DNA of 64,000 nucleotides from Pseudobdellovibrionaceae bacterium (lineage in GTDB: Bacteria > Bdellovibrionota > Bdellovibrionia > Bdellovibrionales > UBA1609): assembly GCA_023954155.1 (NCBI GenBank), contig JAMLIO010000002.1, positions 1 to 64,000 of the forward strand. Reading direction: 5' to 3'. Shown one piece after another: positions 1 through 8,785 of the stretch (position 1 is the stretch's first letter; every line of letters begins with the position of its first letter). Below the pieces are notes generated by a model. It ran no database searches. It saw only the letters and a list, made by a program, of their open reading frames with translations, and was not told the DNA's origin. A program made the translations under genes and the position numbers.

Positions 1-92
1 ATATATGGTCGAAATGCGAGTTCGGCTTGGCATTCTTTTGCGAACGCAAAAGCATGCCAAACGTCACTGTCTGAGCATTTTGAGTATATATA
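1..92. repeat. Hairpin repeat core, copy 1
   Basis: First of four copies of a roughly 92-bp imperfect palindrome with TATATA ends. The tip is a TTTTGCG/CGCAAAA stem, flanked by TTGGCAT/ATGCCAA and by an outer stem that needs one G-U pair. In this copy the base pair below the T4 run is C-G. The left flank is outside the window. On the right, a coding stop codon at 109 leaves no room for the long arm seen in copies 2 and 3. It lies just 3' of the minus-strand L,D-transpeptidase-like gene, so it may sit in that gene's 3' untranslated region. Confidence 0.85.
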
Positions 93-108
93 TCAATAGA
101 TAAGAATC

Positions 109-813
109 TTAAGGCTGGGTGCCGTCGTAGTTATAGGCACACGAGTCTCTCAGACTCTCTGACCATAAATAGAATTTATCTTTAGGAATACCTGTACAAC
201 CTTTTGTTGTGGGCCCAGTGTTATAGGTGATAGGATGAAACGCCACACCTCTGGCTGAAGCATTTCTGTTTTTAGGCTCTAAGCCTGAGGTTTGAATATA
301 ATTAAATTTATTTCCGCGGGTATCTCTAAATATAGGCCATGTGTACCAAGCCCCATTTTCGCGGCGTCCATCGTACATGCCAAATCCGTTTAAACGCAAA
401 AGACCTGAAGGAGACATATTAGATCCAGATTGATTACTAACACCTTTTCCTTGTCCCGTTTGAAACTGATCCACCTTAGTGTACTCACCGTTAGCACCTC
501 TGCGTAGAATGTAAGTCATATTATTATCTGTTCCCGCACTGAGATCCGTAATTAAAATATAAGGTTTATTTAAACAGTCTTTAGAATACTTTGTAGCTGC
601 TGCTTTAAAAGCCTTTGTGGCAGCCGCTAAGCCTCTTCCGCCACCTGAACCTGCGCTTCCAAGATCAATCTCGCCTACACCAGAGCGACCACAGAATAAA
701 CAAAATCCTGCTTCGGTTCCTGTGTTGCCAGGGTTTCTTCCTGCTCGTCCCCACGCCTCTGAGCCTAATACCATACAGCCCATCAATAAGAATAAAATAG
801 ATATACGAGTCAT
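109..813 (-). CDS. Secreted L,D-transpeptidase-like protein
   Basis: Probable periplasmic enzyme acting on peptidoglycan cross-links. The C-terminal half resembles the YkuD_2 type (murein L,D-transpeptidase catalytic domain family): a conserved His in GVAFHPITY and a Cys in the TKGCTGIP motif about 13 residues later (H193 and C206 when counted from this start). The second family member at 59915-60694 has the same His...GC layout. The start was chosen at ATG 813 because it opens a clear signal peptide (MTRISILFLLMGCMVLGSEA). The frame is open further to a GTG at 879, which would bury the signal 22 residues in; neither start has a strong ribosome site. A Gly/Ala-rich stretch follows the signal. 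The GCTG motif differs from the usual GCP, so activity is likely but not certain. Confidence 0.7.
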   Translation of the reverse strand: MTRISILFLLMGCMVLGSEAWGRAGRNPGNTGTEAGFCLFCGRSGVGEIDLGSAGSGGGRGLAAATKAFKAAATKYSKDCLNKPYILITDLSAGTDNNMTYILRRGANGEYTKVDQFQTGQGKGVSNQSGSNMSPSGLLRLNGFGMYDGRRENGAWYTWPIFRDTRGNKFNYIQTSGLEPKNRNASARGVAFHPITYNTGPTTKGCTGIPKDKFYLWSESLRDSCAYNYDGTQP

Positions 814-953
814 CTTAAGTCTTATATCGGGACGTTTTACTTGAATCTTAACTTTTAAGTGCGTCTCAGATTGAGACACTCTAAAAACTAGCCTCTAGTT
901 GGTGTACCCTATTCGGTTTAACTTAAGTCAAAATCACAACGGGCTTTCCTAGC

Positions 954-1017
954 ATCCTAATGCTGATGGGTATTATGTGGTGAGACACATGAATGGCAAT
1001 ACTCCTGGACGCGTGCT
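954..1017. repeat. Inverted copy of internal gene segment
   Basis: This stretch is the reverse complement of about 1426-1489, which lies inside the coding region of the neighbouring minus-strand gene and encodes part of NADGYYVVRHMNGNTPGRV. I count two mismatches in about 63 positions. The two segments form an inverted repeat with a spacer of about 410 bp. The copy has no start, ribosome site or plausible product of its own, so it is a non-coding local inverted duplication. Confidence 0.9.
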
Positions 1018-1033
1018 ACAGTGGGTGTGGGCG

Positions 1034-1077
1034 CAAAAAAACACAAAAGGCCCATCAACACACGATGGCCTCATTGG
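1034..1077 (-). terminator. Rho-independent terminator
   Basis: On the minus strand GGCCATC, a short loop and GATGGGCC form a stem followed by TTTTGTGTTTTTTTG. It lies about 25-70 nt past the stop codon of the 1102-3132 gene and so ends that transcript before the inverted copy at 954-1017. Confidence 0.8.
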
Positions 1078-1101
1078 GAAAGGGATTAGACACTTAAAAT
1101 T

Positions 1102-3132
1102 TTATTCTACGCCTGAGCTGTCAGAAGGTCTATCCGAAGCAGGCACACTCATCAGAGGGTTATAGTCCTCTCTCTTACAAGAGATATTATAGAAAGAGAA
1201 ATCTTTGTTCAAAGAAGCAATCTGTTCAAAAGGTTTTTTAGGGTTCACTTCAAAAGTTTTGGTTTGTTTATCCCCTGTGGCATCCCCTAATTGAGCATAC
1301 AAAACCATTTTATTTCTATTGGCCTTAGCTTTATCTGCTTCACTGAGTTGGATATTGGCAAAGTCTGAAGTGTGCTTATCCATCATACGGATCGCTTCTT
1401 CGATCTTTTGGCGACCCTCAACAAGCAGCACACGCCCAGGAGTATTGCCATTCATGTGTCTCACCACATAATACCCATCAGCATTAGGACCGTAGATTTG
1501 AATTTGCAGATCAGTGGCCACATTAGACTCTAGTCTTACTGGCATGGTTATAGTTTTCACATGAGGCATACGCTGAGCCGATTCAAAACCAAATCCAAGA
1601 CTGCACACTTTAGTTCGGTCATGACAGCTGATCGTATAACGATTCACTGCAGGTGCGGACTGAGAGACAAATCCAAGATGACCGTTTTGTAAAAATCTTG
1701 AGATGGCCTCATAACTGTCTTTTCTATCTTTTGTGACTTTTTCAATCACTTTATTTAAGGCATCATCATCCGAATAAGTCACCTGTCCCACAGAAAGCTT
1801 ATAACATTTTTTATCATTTTTACTCATGGCCAGTACGGCATCACCTTGGTTAAGGCCAGAGCGCACTAGTCGTTCTATTGGAAGCAACTTACAATTTGGA
1901 TTTTGATTCGTCAGATAGCTGAGATATTCAGGATTAGTACATGTAGACACAGGCACTTCTGCAGGAGCTGCTTCTGGCGCAGCCACAACTGCTGCGGCAT
2001 CTTCAGGTTTAGCCTCATCCTCTTTAATCTCTTCAGCCGCTGGGCCTTGAGCCGTGCCATTGACTTTTACAGGTGTACTCGCCGTTAAAGTTTCACCACT
2101 TGTTGTCAGGAGCTTACTTTGAGGTACCATCAGTCGACGACGATCAAAACCATGAAGGAATTCAACCTCTCTCCATGTTTCACCATTGATAACTTCTGTT
2201 TTACCATCAGGAATGATTTTCACTCTTGCACCCTTAATCAAATCATAATTACCCGATTGAGAGGCTCCATTATTAGAAAGTATTTCCGCTTGTAAATTAT
2301 CTTTTACCGCTAGAGTGATTCCTTCTAAAGCTTCTGTTGAATACTCTGCAAGCGCAGGACGAGGTTTAGGAATAGGAATTGGGGACGTAGCACCATCTGG
2401 AGTTTCTGGTTGCTCTCCAGCAGAGCTATCACCTGCTAAATCGACACTGATGTCATTACCAATATCTGAGGTGGCAGGAGGTGTAACGGTTTGACCTGTG
2501 GTGTCTGCAGGAGTCGCACCCGCTCCTTGTCCTTCTTCCACAACACCTTGAGCTTCAGACCCAGGCGCAGGCTTATAACCGTCTCCAAGATATCCTGCAG
2601 GCGAACTTACAGCCGCCCGATATAGATCTCTGTTCACATGATAAGGAGCCGCTTCACTACTAGGAGGAATGCCTTGAAGTGGTGTAGACAGATAGAGCCT
2701 TCTATAGGCATCAAAATTCTTTTCATAAAGAGACTGACTTGAACCCTCTTCATAAATATATCTAGCATCCGTGTAATAGGTCACACCGTTAATGACAATC
2801 GCCACTCCTGGCGTGTAGTACTTCACATCCGCATATTTATTTTCTAATATTGCAGGGCTTAGATTTTTAATTTCAACACTTTGATTATGACTTAAGAAAG
2901 TCGCATTTTCACTAAGCCCACCAGCTTTATCCCCTTGTTTCTCAGCATAGGGCTGATATTTAAAGGCAAGCAAAATATTATCTTGGTTTGTTACAGGTGG
3001 CAGAATGATTCTGTATTTAGGAGTGGTGTTAGACCAAGCACTCCAAGAGGAGAAGAATAACGTCAGCAGACAGACCACTCCTAAGAGTCTCTGATGCTGT
3101 TTTTTGAAATTCCACTGTATGCGTTTCATCAT
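1102..3132 (-). CDS. Large secreted protein, unknown function
   Basis: I do not recognise the family. The 676-residue product starts with basic residues and a hydrophobic signal (LLGVVCLLTLFFSSWSAWS), so it is exported. Three parts are visible. An N-terminal region of about 170 residues is rich in Tyr and beta-type sequence. A low-complexity linker rich in Pro, Ala, Glu, Thr and Gly spans about residues 195-270. After a possible SH3-like segment (KGARVKIIPDGKTEVINGETWREVEF) comes a second Ala/Pro/Glu linker, then a Cys-containing C-terminal domain. The start was set at ATG 3132, preceded by GGGGAAAAG, rather than GTG 3144. It stands alone, with its own terminator and an AT-rich 5' region. Part of its C-terminal coding sequence is duplicated in inverted form downstream. 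Confidence 0.75.
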   Translation of the reverse strand: MMKRIQWNFKKQHQRLLGVVCLLTLFFSSWSAWSNTTPKYRIILPPVTNQDNILLAFKYQPYAEKQGDKAGGLSENATFLSHNQSVEIKNLSPAILENKYADVKYYTPGVAIVINGVTYYTDARYIYEEGSSQSLYEKNFDAYRRLYLSTPLQGIPPSSEAAPYHVNRDLYRAAVSSPAGYLGDGYKPAPGSEAQGVVEEGQGAGATPADTTGQTVTPPATSDIGNDISVDLAGDSSAGEQPETPDGATSPIPIPKPRPALAEYSTEALEGITLAVKDNLQAEILSNNGASQSGNYDLIKGARVKIIPDGKTEVINGETWREVEFLHGFDRRRLMVPQSKLLTTSGETLTASTPVKVNGTAQGPAAEEIKEDEAKPEDAAAVVAAPEAAPAEVPVSTCTNPEYLSYLTNQNPNCKLLPIERLVRSGLNQGDAVLAMSKNDKKCYKLSVGQVTYSDDDALNKVIEKVTKDRKDSYEAISRFLQNGHLGFVSQSAPAVNRYTISCHDRTKVCSLGFGFESAQRMPHVKTITMPVRLESNVATDLQIQIYGPNADGYYVVRHMNGNTPGRVLLVEGRQKIEEAIRMMDKHTSDFANIQLSEADKAKANRNKMVLYAQLGDATGDKQTKTFEVNPKKPFEQIASLNKDFSFYNISCKREDYNPLMSVPASDRPSDSSGVE

Positions 3133-3401
3133 ACTTTTCCCCACTTAATAACTATCCTACAAAAAAATTGGGGCTTCTGAAATACTTAGAAGTTCTACAC
3201 GAGTAAAACTTCTGGACAAAATTTAAATGTGTAAGCACTTAAAACGCATTTAAAAGCACATAGGGTGATTTGTACTGTTTTGTCGCAACAAAAAAAATAT
3301 TTTTTATGAAAAAAATGTTTCATTTTGAGACGTTTGAGATAAAAAACTTGAAAACGCTTTCACAATGTAGGCTTCGCACCCGCCCATTTTGCAGTTTTAG
3401 C

Positions 3402-4499
3402 CTAATTACGCTTCGTCCACCCACCTAAAGGTTGATTTTTTCTCGTCAATGAGAACCACATCAACAGAGCCGCAGCAGCCACCATGGCCACACTCAGCCA
3501 CTGTCCTCGTGTCAGACCAAGAAGTTGAAATCCAATGTTAGAGTCTGGCATCCTGAACTGTTCCCCAGCAATACGAGCGAAGGCATATAAAAAGCCAAAA
3601 CTTGCTGCAATCACACCTGGCTTACGGGGCACCCACCAGATAAGATTTAAAATCACAAATACCAAAAGCCCCTCTAAAATAGCTTGATAAAGCTGCGAAG
3701 GATGACGTGCTGTAAGTATATGCTGTAAGGCTTCAAGCACTTGAGCATTGCCCTTCATCGCTTCCATCTGAACATGATCAACAAATTGATTCACACTCCA
3801 GTTTGCATGCAGATTGATACGATAGTTGTTCACCCACTCCGTCCACTGTTCAGGAGTCGCTAACATAGTTTGCTCTCCATTTTCACCACGAATTTTTAAA
3901 GGGGACAACTTAGTGACCAAATCCCCTAAAGACAAAAGACTTTGAGGTGAGTAATACGTCCACTCTTTGAGCTCTTGAGGGAACTTCACCGCCCACTTCA
4001 CCGCAGACTCAACGGGGCGACCATATAATTCCCCGTTAATAAAGTTAGCAATACGACCAAAGAAAAAACCTAAAGATCCCCCAAGGACTGTGATATCTAA
4101 ACAATGCAAAACATTTAATTTATGTTTACGTGCAAACAAAAAGCAGGCCACAGACACACCAATGATTCCCCCATGGCTAGCCATGCCTCCTTTATGCACC
4201 TCTAAGACCCCCCAAAAAGGAAATCCTGAATGAAACTCTAGGAACAAATGAGGAGCATAGAACAGGCAATACCCTAATCTTCCACCAATAAAAATCCCAA
4301 AGGCCATCCAGGTGGCAAAATCTGCTAAAACCTCAGCCTTGATCTCCATCCTGCCTAATTTGATCATCTTCATGATGATAAAATACCCCAGAATGATCCC
4401 TGCCAAATAAGCTAGGCCATACCAGCGGATTCCCATAGTTTCAGTAAATTGTAAGGCAAACGGATTTATATGATGTACATAAGCATTGAAGTTTTCCAT
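3402..4499 (-). CDS. lgt: Prolipoprotein diacylglyceryl transferase
   Basis: Inner-membrane enzyme that moves diacylglycerol from phosphatidylglycerol to the lipobox cysteine of prolipoproteins, the first step of lipoprotein maturation. Family signatures are plain: GGMASHGG near residue 104 (conserved His109), GRIANFINGELYGR from residue 148 (the Lgt signature with its Arg and Asn), and RHPSQLYQA from 265. Several membrane helices surround them. At 365 residues it is longer than the usual 260-300. The excess is an insertion at about 172-263, between the signature loop and RHPSQLYQ, in what should be the periplasmic head region. The many lipoproteins in this window are its likely substrates. 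It is transcribed away from maf. Confidence 0.97.
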   Translation of the reverse strand: MENFNAYVHHINPFALQFTETMGIRWYGLAYLAGIILGYFIIMKMIKLGRMEIKAEVLADFATWMAFGIFIGGRLGYCLFYAPHLFLEFHSGFPFWGVLEVHKGGMASHGGIIGVSVACFLFARKHKLNVLHCLDITVLGGSLGFFFGRIANFINGELYGRPVESAVKWAVKFPQELKEWTYYSPQSLLSLGDLVTKLSPLKIRGENGEQTMLATPEQWTEWVNNYRINLHANWSVNQFVDHVQMEAMKGNAQVLEALQHILTARHPSQLYQAILEGLLVFVILNLIWWVPRKPGVIAASFGFLYAFARIAGEQFRMPDSNIGFQLLGLTRGQWLSVAMVAAAALLMWFSLTRKNQPLGGWTKRN

Positions 4500-4545
4500 A
4501 CCAATAATATTGACCTAACAAAGGCTCACTGGCAACTTGTGACTC

Positions 4546-5136
4546 ATGAAAGTCATCTTAGCCAGCCAATCTCCCTATCGTCGTGCCCTCCTAGAGGCTT
4601 ATGGCCTTGCCATCACTTGCATCTCACCTCTTGCTGACGAAGAGGTCCTTAAAAATGAGCTACTGAGAGTCTCTACACCACCTCAAGAGATAGGACTCAG
4701 ACTAGCAGAAGCCAAAGCCTTATCGGTTCTAGAAACACAGTCTACCAACTGTGTGGTGATTGGCGGAGACCAACTGTGTGTCTTTAAAGATGAGATTTTA
4801 AATAAACCAGGAACTTTTTTGAAAAATGTAGAGCATCTGCGAAAGCTTCAGGGGCAGTCCCATCAACTGATCACGTGTGTATGTATAGCAAGCTCCACAC
4901 ATAAAGTGACCTTTGCGGACATCACCACACTCACAATGAAAGCCTTAACAGATGAAGAGATCAAAGACTATGTCACCAAAGATCAACCCATGGACTGTGC
5001 GGGAGGATATAGATACGAGCTTGATGGACACCTTTTGTTTGAAAGTGTGGTCAGCCAAGATCTTACAGCCATCCAAGGCCTGCCCTTACAACAGACCCTA
5101 GAAACCCTGCGCTCAGAATTTCAACTTCACATTTAG
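4546..5136 (+). CDS. maf: Maf-family nucleotide pyrophosphatase
   Basis: Cytoplasmic pyrophosphatase of the Maf/YceF/YhdE family, which hydrolyses non-canonical or methylated nucleoside triphosphates and thereby cleans the nucleotide pool. Visible motifs in order: the N-terminal ILASQSPYRRALL loop, IGGDQ with the catalytic-type Asp near residue 75, NKPGT, and DCAGGY near residue 147. Length (196) is normal. The GDQ and NKPG pattern is closer to YceF (7-methyl-GTP) than to dTTP/UTP-type Maf, but substrate cannot be fixed from motifs. It is divergent from lgt with a gap of under 50 bp and convergent with the HD-GYP gene, ending 10 bp from it. Confidence 0.93.
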   Translation: MKVILASQSPYRRALLEAYGLAITCISPLADEEVLKNELLRVSTPPQEIGLRLAEAKALSVLETQSTNCVVIGGDQLCVFKDEILNKPGTFLKNVEHLRKLQGQSHQLITCVCIASSTHKVTFADITTLTMKALTDEEIKDYVTKDQPMDCAGGYRYELDGHLLFESVVSQDLTAIQGLPLQQTLETLRSEFQLHI

Positions 5137-5146
5137 TGATTTATGA

Positions 5147-5803
5147 CTAAGAGGCGACCTTAAGCAGGCTATGTGCGATCTGCTCGCCCTCTTTAATATT
5201 TTTAATCTCTTGGTTCCAAGATTGATAAGATTCAATATAGACCTTAACTAAAGTTTCATCAAACTGAGTGCCCACACATCTTTTGATCTCTTCTAACACA
5301 CGATCCATAGACATGCCTTTTCTATAGGGGCGCGTGCTCACCATGGCATCAATAGCGTCCACTAAAGTGATCACTCTGACTTCCATACTGATGTCTTTAG
5401 ATTTAAGACCATAGGGGTAGCCTAGACCATCTAGACGTTCGTGATGCAGTTCCACACCAGGAGCTACATCTTGAAAAAACGGATCATCCAATAGAGGTTT
5501 AATGATTTGCAAACTTTTTACAGGATGCATCTTCATCATGTGAATCTCTTCAGCACTAAGTTTAGCAGGTTTAAATAAAATTTGATCAGGAATACCCACT
5601 TTACCTACATCATGCAGTAGGCCCGAATACTCCAGAATATTTTGAGTGTACTCATCCATACCTGCTGACTTGCCAAGTAGTCTTGCATTTCTCCCCACAC
5701 GACAACAGTGATAAAATGTATGCGGATCTTTTGCTTTTAAAGTTTCCAGAATGGCTCTGACTGCATTAAATGCCCAGCTTGGAATCTCTTTCCCACTACT
5801 CAC
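5147..5803 (-). CDS. HD-GYP domain phosphodiesterase
   Basis: Probable cyclic-di-GMP phosphodiesterase or a related signalling hydrolase. The protein is nearly all HD-GYP domain: the HD pair in LLHDVGKVGIPD (residues 64-65), the HHE triad near 120-122 and DGLGYP near 126-130, all with canonical metal-binding residues. No receiver, PAS or membrane segment precedes it, so control would have to come from partners or expression. The open frame extends to a TTG at 5818, but GTG 5803 has GGGGAG at the right distance and is preferred. It stands alone, convergent with maf; the 300 bp upstream are AT-rich and hold its promoter, which I could not pin down. Confidence 0.92.
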   Translation of the reverse strand: MSSGKEIPSWAFNAVRAILETLKAKDPHTFYHCCRVGRNARLLGKSAGMDEYTQNILEYSGLLHDVGKVGIPDQILFKPAKLSAEEIHMMKMHPVKSLQIIKPLLDDPFFQDVAPGVELHHERLDGLGYPYGLKSKDISMEVRVITLVDAIDAMVSTRPYRKGMSMDRVLEEIKRCVGTQFDETLVKVYIESYQSWNQEIKNIKEGEQIAHSLLKVAS

Positions 5804-6105
5804 AACGTTTCTCCCCAATCTAGGCTTATCTTTTTATTTATTATGTTCATATACCTAGTTTTTAGCGCTTGATAAGACCTTGGTATGACTGTCTATCACC
5901 CTGATGTCTTATGTAAACCTATCGGGTTTTTACGAAGAATTACTTTAAATAAAAATCACAATCTTTAGCGTAGAATTTCAATTTTTCTCAAAATTAGACA
6001 CTTTTATTTACTGGCGTTTTCATCTTATTTGCAACTCGAGTTGGGGCGCAAATTTTGGGGAAAGAACAACCCAATAAACACCAACTGTTATAAAAGTGCT
6101 TTTGT

Positions 6106-8706
6106 TTAAAGTAGCTGTTTTAAGAATTGGGCTGTCACACTGTTTTTAGAAAGAAGCATGTCTTCTGGTGTACCTTGAAATAAAAGCTCTCCCCCACTTT
6201 CACCACCTTCGGGGCCAAGCTCGATCAAAGTGTCGCAATTTTTAAGAAGGTCTAAATTGTGCTCAATGACCACCACAGTATTTCCTTGATCTGTCAGACG
6301 ATGCAATAGCTCCACAAGCTTTTTGATGTCCTCAAAATGCAAACCTGTTGTGGGCTCGTCTAAGATATAAAATGTTTTACCCGTGGCACGTTTTGAGAGT
6401 TCTTTACTGAGCTTCACTCTTTGCGCCTCACCCCCTGAAAGGGTCAAAGAGCTTTGTCCTAAACGCAAATAACCCAAACCTACTTCGTCAAGGGTTTTCA
6501 GTTTTTCATAAATCTTAGTGTGGTTCTGAAAAAAGTCTGCCGCATCTTTGACAGACATCTCTAACACATCACCAATGCTTACACCTTTGTACTTCACACT
6601 TAGAACGCTACTGTTATAACGTTTGCCATAGCAACTTTCACAGGGCACATACACATCACTTAAGAAGTGCATCTCCACTTTGACCTGTCCATGTCCCATA
6701 CAGGTTTCGCAACGGCCCCCTTTGACATTAAAACTAAAATGTCCAGGCTTAAAACCACGAATCTTAGCTTCAGGAAGTCTAGCGTATAAATCCCTCACCA
6801 AAGGAAAAACACCCACATAGGTGGCAGGTGTAGAACGTGGAGTACGACCAATAGGTTTTTGATTGATCTGAATGACCTTATCTAAAGCCTCATAGCCTTC
6901 AATACTTGCAAAGGGTTGAGCACTCTTTTTAAATCCATACACTTTTTCTGACAAAGCAGGGTAAAGCGTATCAATGATCAAGGTGCTTTTTCCACTTCCA
7001 GAAATTCCAGCCACACCAATCAGATGCCCTAACGGAAATTCCACATCTATATTTTTTAAGTTATGTCCATGCGCCTTGGTGATTTTAATTTGTCCTTTGC
7101 CTATTGCGCGTCTTTGCTCAGGCACTTCAATTTTTTTAGACCCTGATAGATATTGTCCTGTAAGACTCTCTTGATGTTTAGCAATCTCTTGCAAAGTCCC
7201 TTGGGCCATCACTTGCCCGCCATACTCTCCAGCACCTGGTCCTAAATCGACAATATGATCGGCAGAGCGCATGGTGTCCTCATCATGCTCGACGACAATC
7301 ACGGTGTTTCCGTGTTCTTTGATGTCATTGAGAAGCTTGAGTAATTTGTGATGATCTCTAGGGTGCAGTCCAATCGAAGGTTCGTCTAGAACATAAAGCA
7401 CACCCACCATCGAAGATCCCAGTTGTGTTGCCAGACGGATTCTTTGGCTTTCACCACCTGATAAAGTGGCAGACCTTCTGGCCAAAGAAAGATATCCTGT
7501 CCCAATTTGACTTAAGTAATTTAATCTCCCCAAAAGCTCTTCAATGATCTTTTCCGCCACCACTTCCGAGCGGCCTTGCAGTTTGAGATTTTTAAAAAAT
7601 TCAAGCAAGCGATTGATAGAAATACTTGAAAGATCAGCAATGTTTTTATCACCGATAAAGACACTCCGAGCACGCTCATTTAAACGTGTCCCTTCACAAC
7701 TTGGACAAGCTTCAAACTCCCATGACAGCTCATCCTCTTCGTCCTCAAATTCTTCTTGAGTTTGTTTTTTTGTTTTTACACGATATCTTGTGATTTGGCT
7801 TTTTTGGCCATCTTGGGAGTCCACCACATAGGTGTCCTCTTCGATCTCTTTGGTACCAAGACCTCGGCAGTCCTCACACGCTCCTCTGGGATTATTAAAA
7901 CTAAAATGGTTAGGATCTAATTCTGGAAAACTGTAACCACATTCAGGACACGAGGATTGCAAAGAGAATAGTTCTTTTTTATTTTCGTCTATAAACTCTA
8001 TGGAAACCACACCATTTGTCAGATCAAAGGCTCTTGCAAGACTGCTTTTGATTCTTAAGCGGTATTTTTCTTCTACTTTTAATTGGTCTGCCAAAACATC
8101 AATATTATGAGGTTTAGTTTTAGCTAGCTTGGTCACATCGGCAATCTCTTGCCATTCACCATCAATAAAAGCTCTGACAAAACCTTTGGACTCCCAGTAT
8201 CTGAGTTCTTTTTGAAACTCTCCTTTTTTTTGCTGGGCCACGGGAGCCATCACACGAATCTTTTTGCCCGCATGTTGAGTCAACAGTTGTCCAATGATCT
8301 CTTCTTCATTTGAAGCCTTCACTTCAATATGATGCACAGGACATTTTGGAACTCCTACACGCGCAAATAAAAGTCTTAAGAAGTCATACACTTCCGTGAT
8401 GGTTCCCACTGTCGATCTGGGGCTTGCCCCAATGGTCTTTTGATCAATGGCAATCGCAGGTGAAAGGCCATAAATGGATTCCACCTCAGGTTTTTTAAAT
8501 TGCATCATGTACTGTCTAGAGTAGCTAGAAAGCCCCTCTAAAAAACGACGCTGGCCTTCGGCATAGATGGTGTCAAACGCCAAAGAGGACTTTCCACTGC
8601 CACTCAGTCCTGTGATCACAACAAGACTGTTTTTAGGAATACTTAAACTTATATCTTTAAGATTGTGCTCTCTAGCGCCATTGATGGAAATTGTATTTTT
8701 AGACAA
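6106..8706 (-). CDS. uvrA: Excinuclease ABC subunit A
   Basis: Damage-recognition ATPase of nucleotide excision repair; works with UvrB in the cytoplasm. Two ABC cassettes are present: Walker A GLSGSGKSSLAFDT near residue 33 and GISGSGKSTL in the second half; signatures LSGGESQRIRLA and LSGGEAQRVKLS; Walker B VLDEPSIGLH and ILDEPTTGLH. The zinc modules are intact (CPECG...CEDC and CETC...CESC). At 866 residues it is shorter than the 940 of E. coli UvrA, but nothing essential is missing. An acidic Glu/Asp run (EEFEDEEDELSWEFE) sits after the first zinc module. The next gene upstream is the Fur-family regulator, 80 bp away in the same direction. Confidence 0.98.
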   Translation of the reverse strand: MSKNTISINGAREHNLKDISLSIPKNSLVVITGLSGSGKSSLAFDTIYAEGQRRFLEGLSSYSRQYMMQFKKPEVESIYGLSPAIAIDQKTIGASPRSTVGTITEVYDFLRLLFARVGVPKCPVHHIEVKASNEEEIIGQLLTQHAGKKIRVMAPVAQQKKGEFQKELRYWESKGFVRAFIDGEWQEIADVTKLAKTKPHNIDVLADQLKVEEKYRLRIKSSLARAFDLTNGVVSIEFIDENKKELFSLQSSCPECGYSFPELDPNHFSFNNPRGACEDCRGLGTKEIEEDTYVVDSQDGQKSQITRYRVKTKKQTQEEFEDEEDELSWEFEACPSCEGTRLNERARSVFIGDKNIADLSSISINRLLEFFKNLKLQGRSEVVAEKIIEELLGRLNYLSQIGTGYLSLARRSATLSGGESQRIRLATQLGSSMVGVLYVLDEPSIGLHPRDHHKLLKLLNDIKEHGNTVIVVEHDEDTMRSADHIVDLGPGAGEYGGQVMAQGTLQEIAKHQESLTGQYLSGSKKIEVPEQRRAIGKGQIKITKAHGHNLKNIDVEFPLGHLIGVAGISGSGKSTLIIDTLYPALSEKVYGFKKSAQPFASIEGYEALDKVIQINQKPIGRTPRSTPATYVGVFPLVRDLYARLPEAKIRGFKPGHFSFNVKGGRCETCMGHGQVKVEMHFLSDVYVPCESCYGKRYNSSVLSVKYKGVSIGDVLEMSVKDAADFFQNHTKIYEKLKTLDEVGLGYLRLGQSSLTLSGGEAQRVKLSKELSKRATGKTFYILDEPTTGLHFEDIKKLVELLHRLTDQGNTVVVIEHNLDLLKNCDTLIELGPEGGESGGELLFQGTPEDMLLSKNSVTAQFLKQLL

Positions 8707-8785
8707 CGAATGCTCCCTTAATCAAAGACATAAAACTCTCTGACTCTCACATTCTCATTTAAATTCTTAAAGTTCAAACAAAGGC

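Noticed and set aside
977-1165. 62-residue plus-strand frame
   Set aside because: It is read from the inverted copy of a coding segment and the terminator; no ribosome site.
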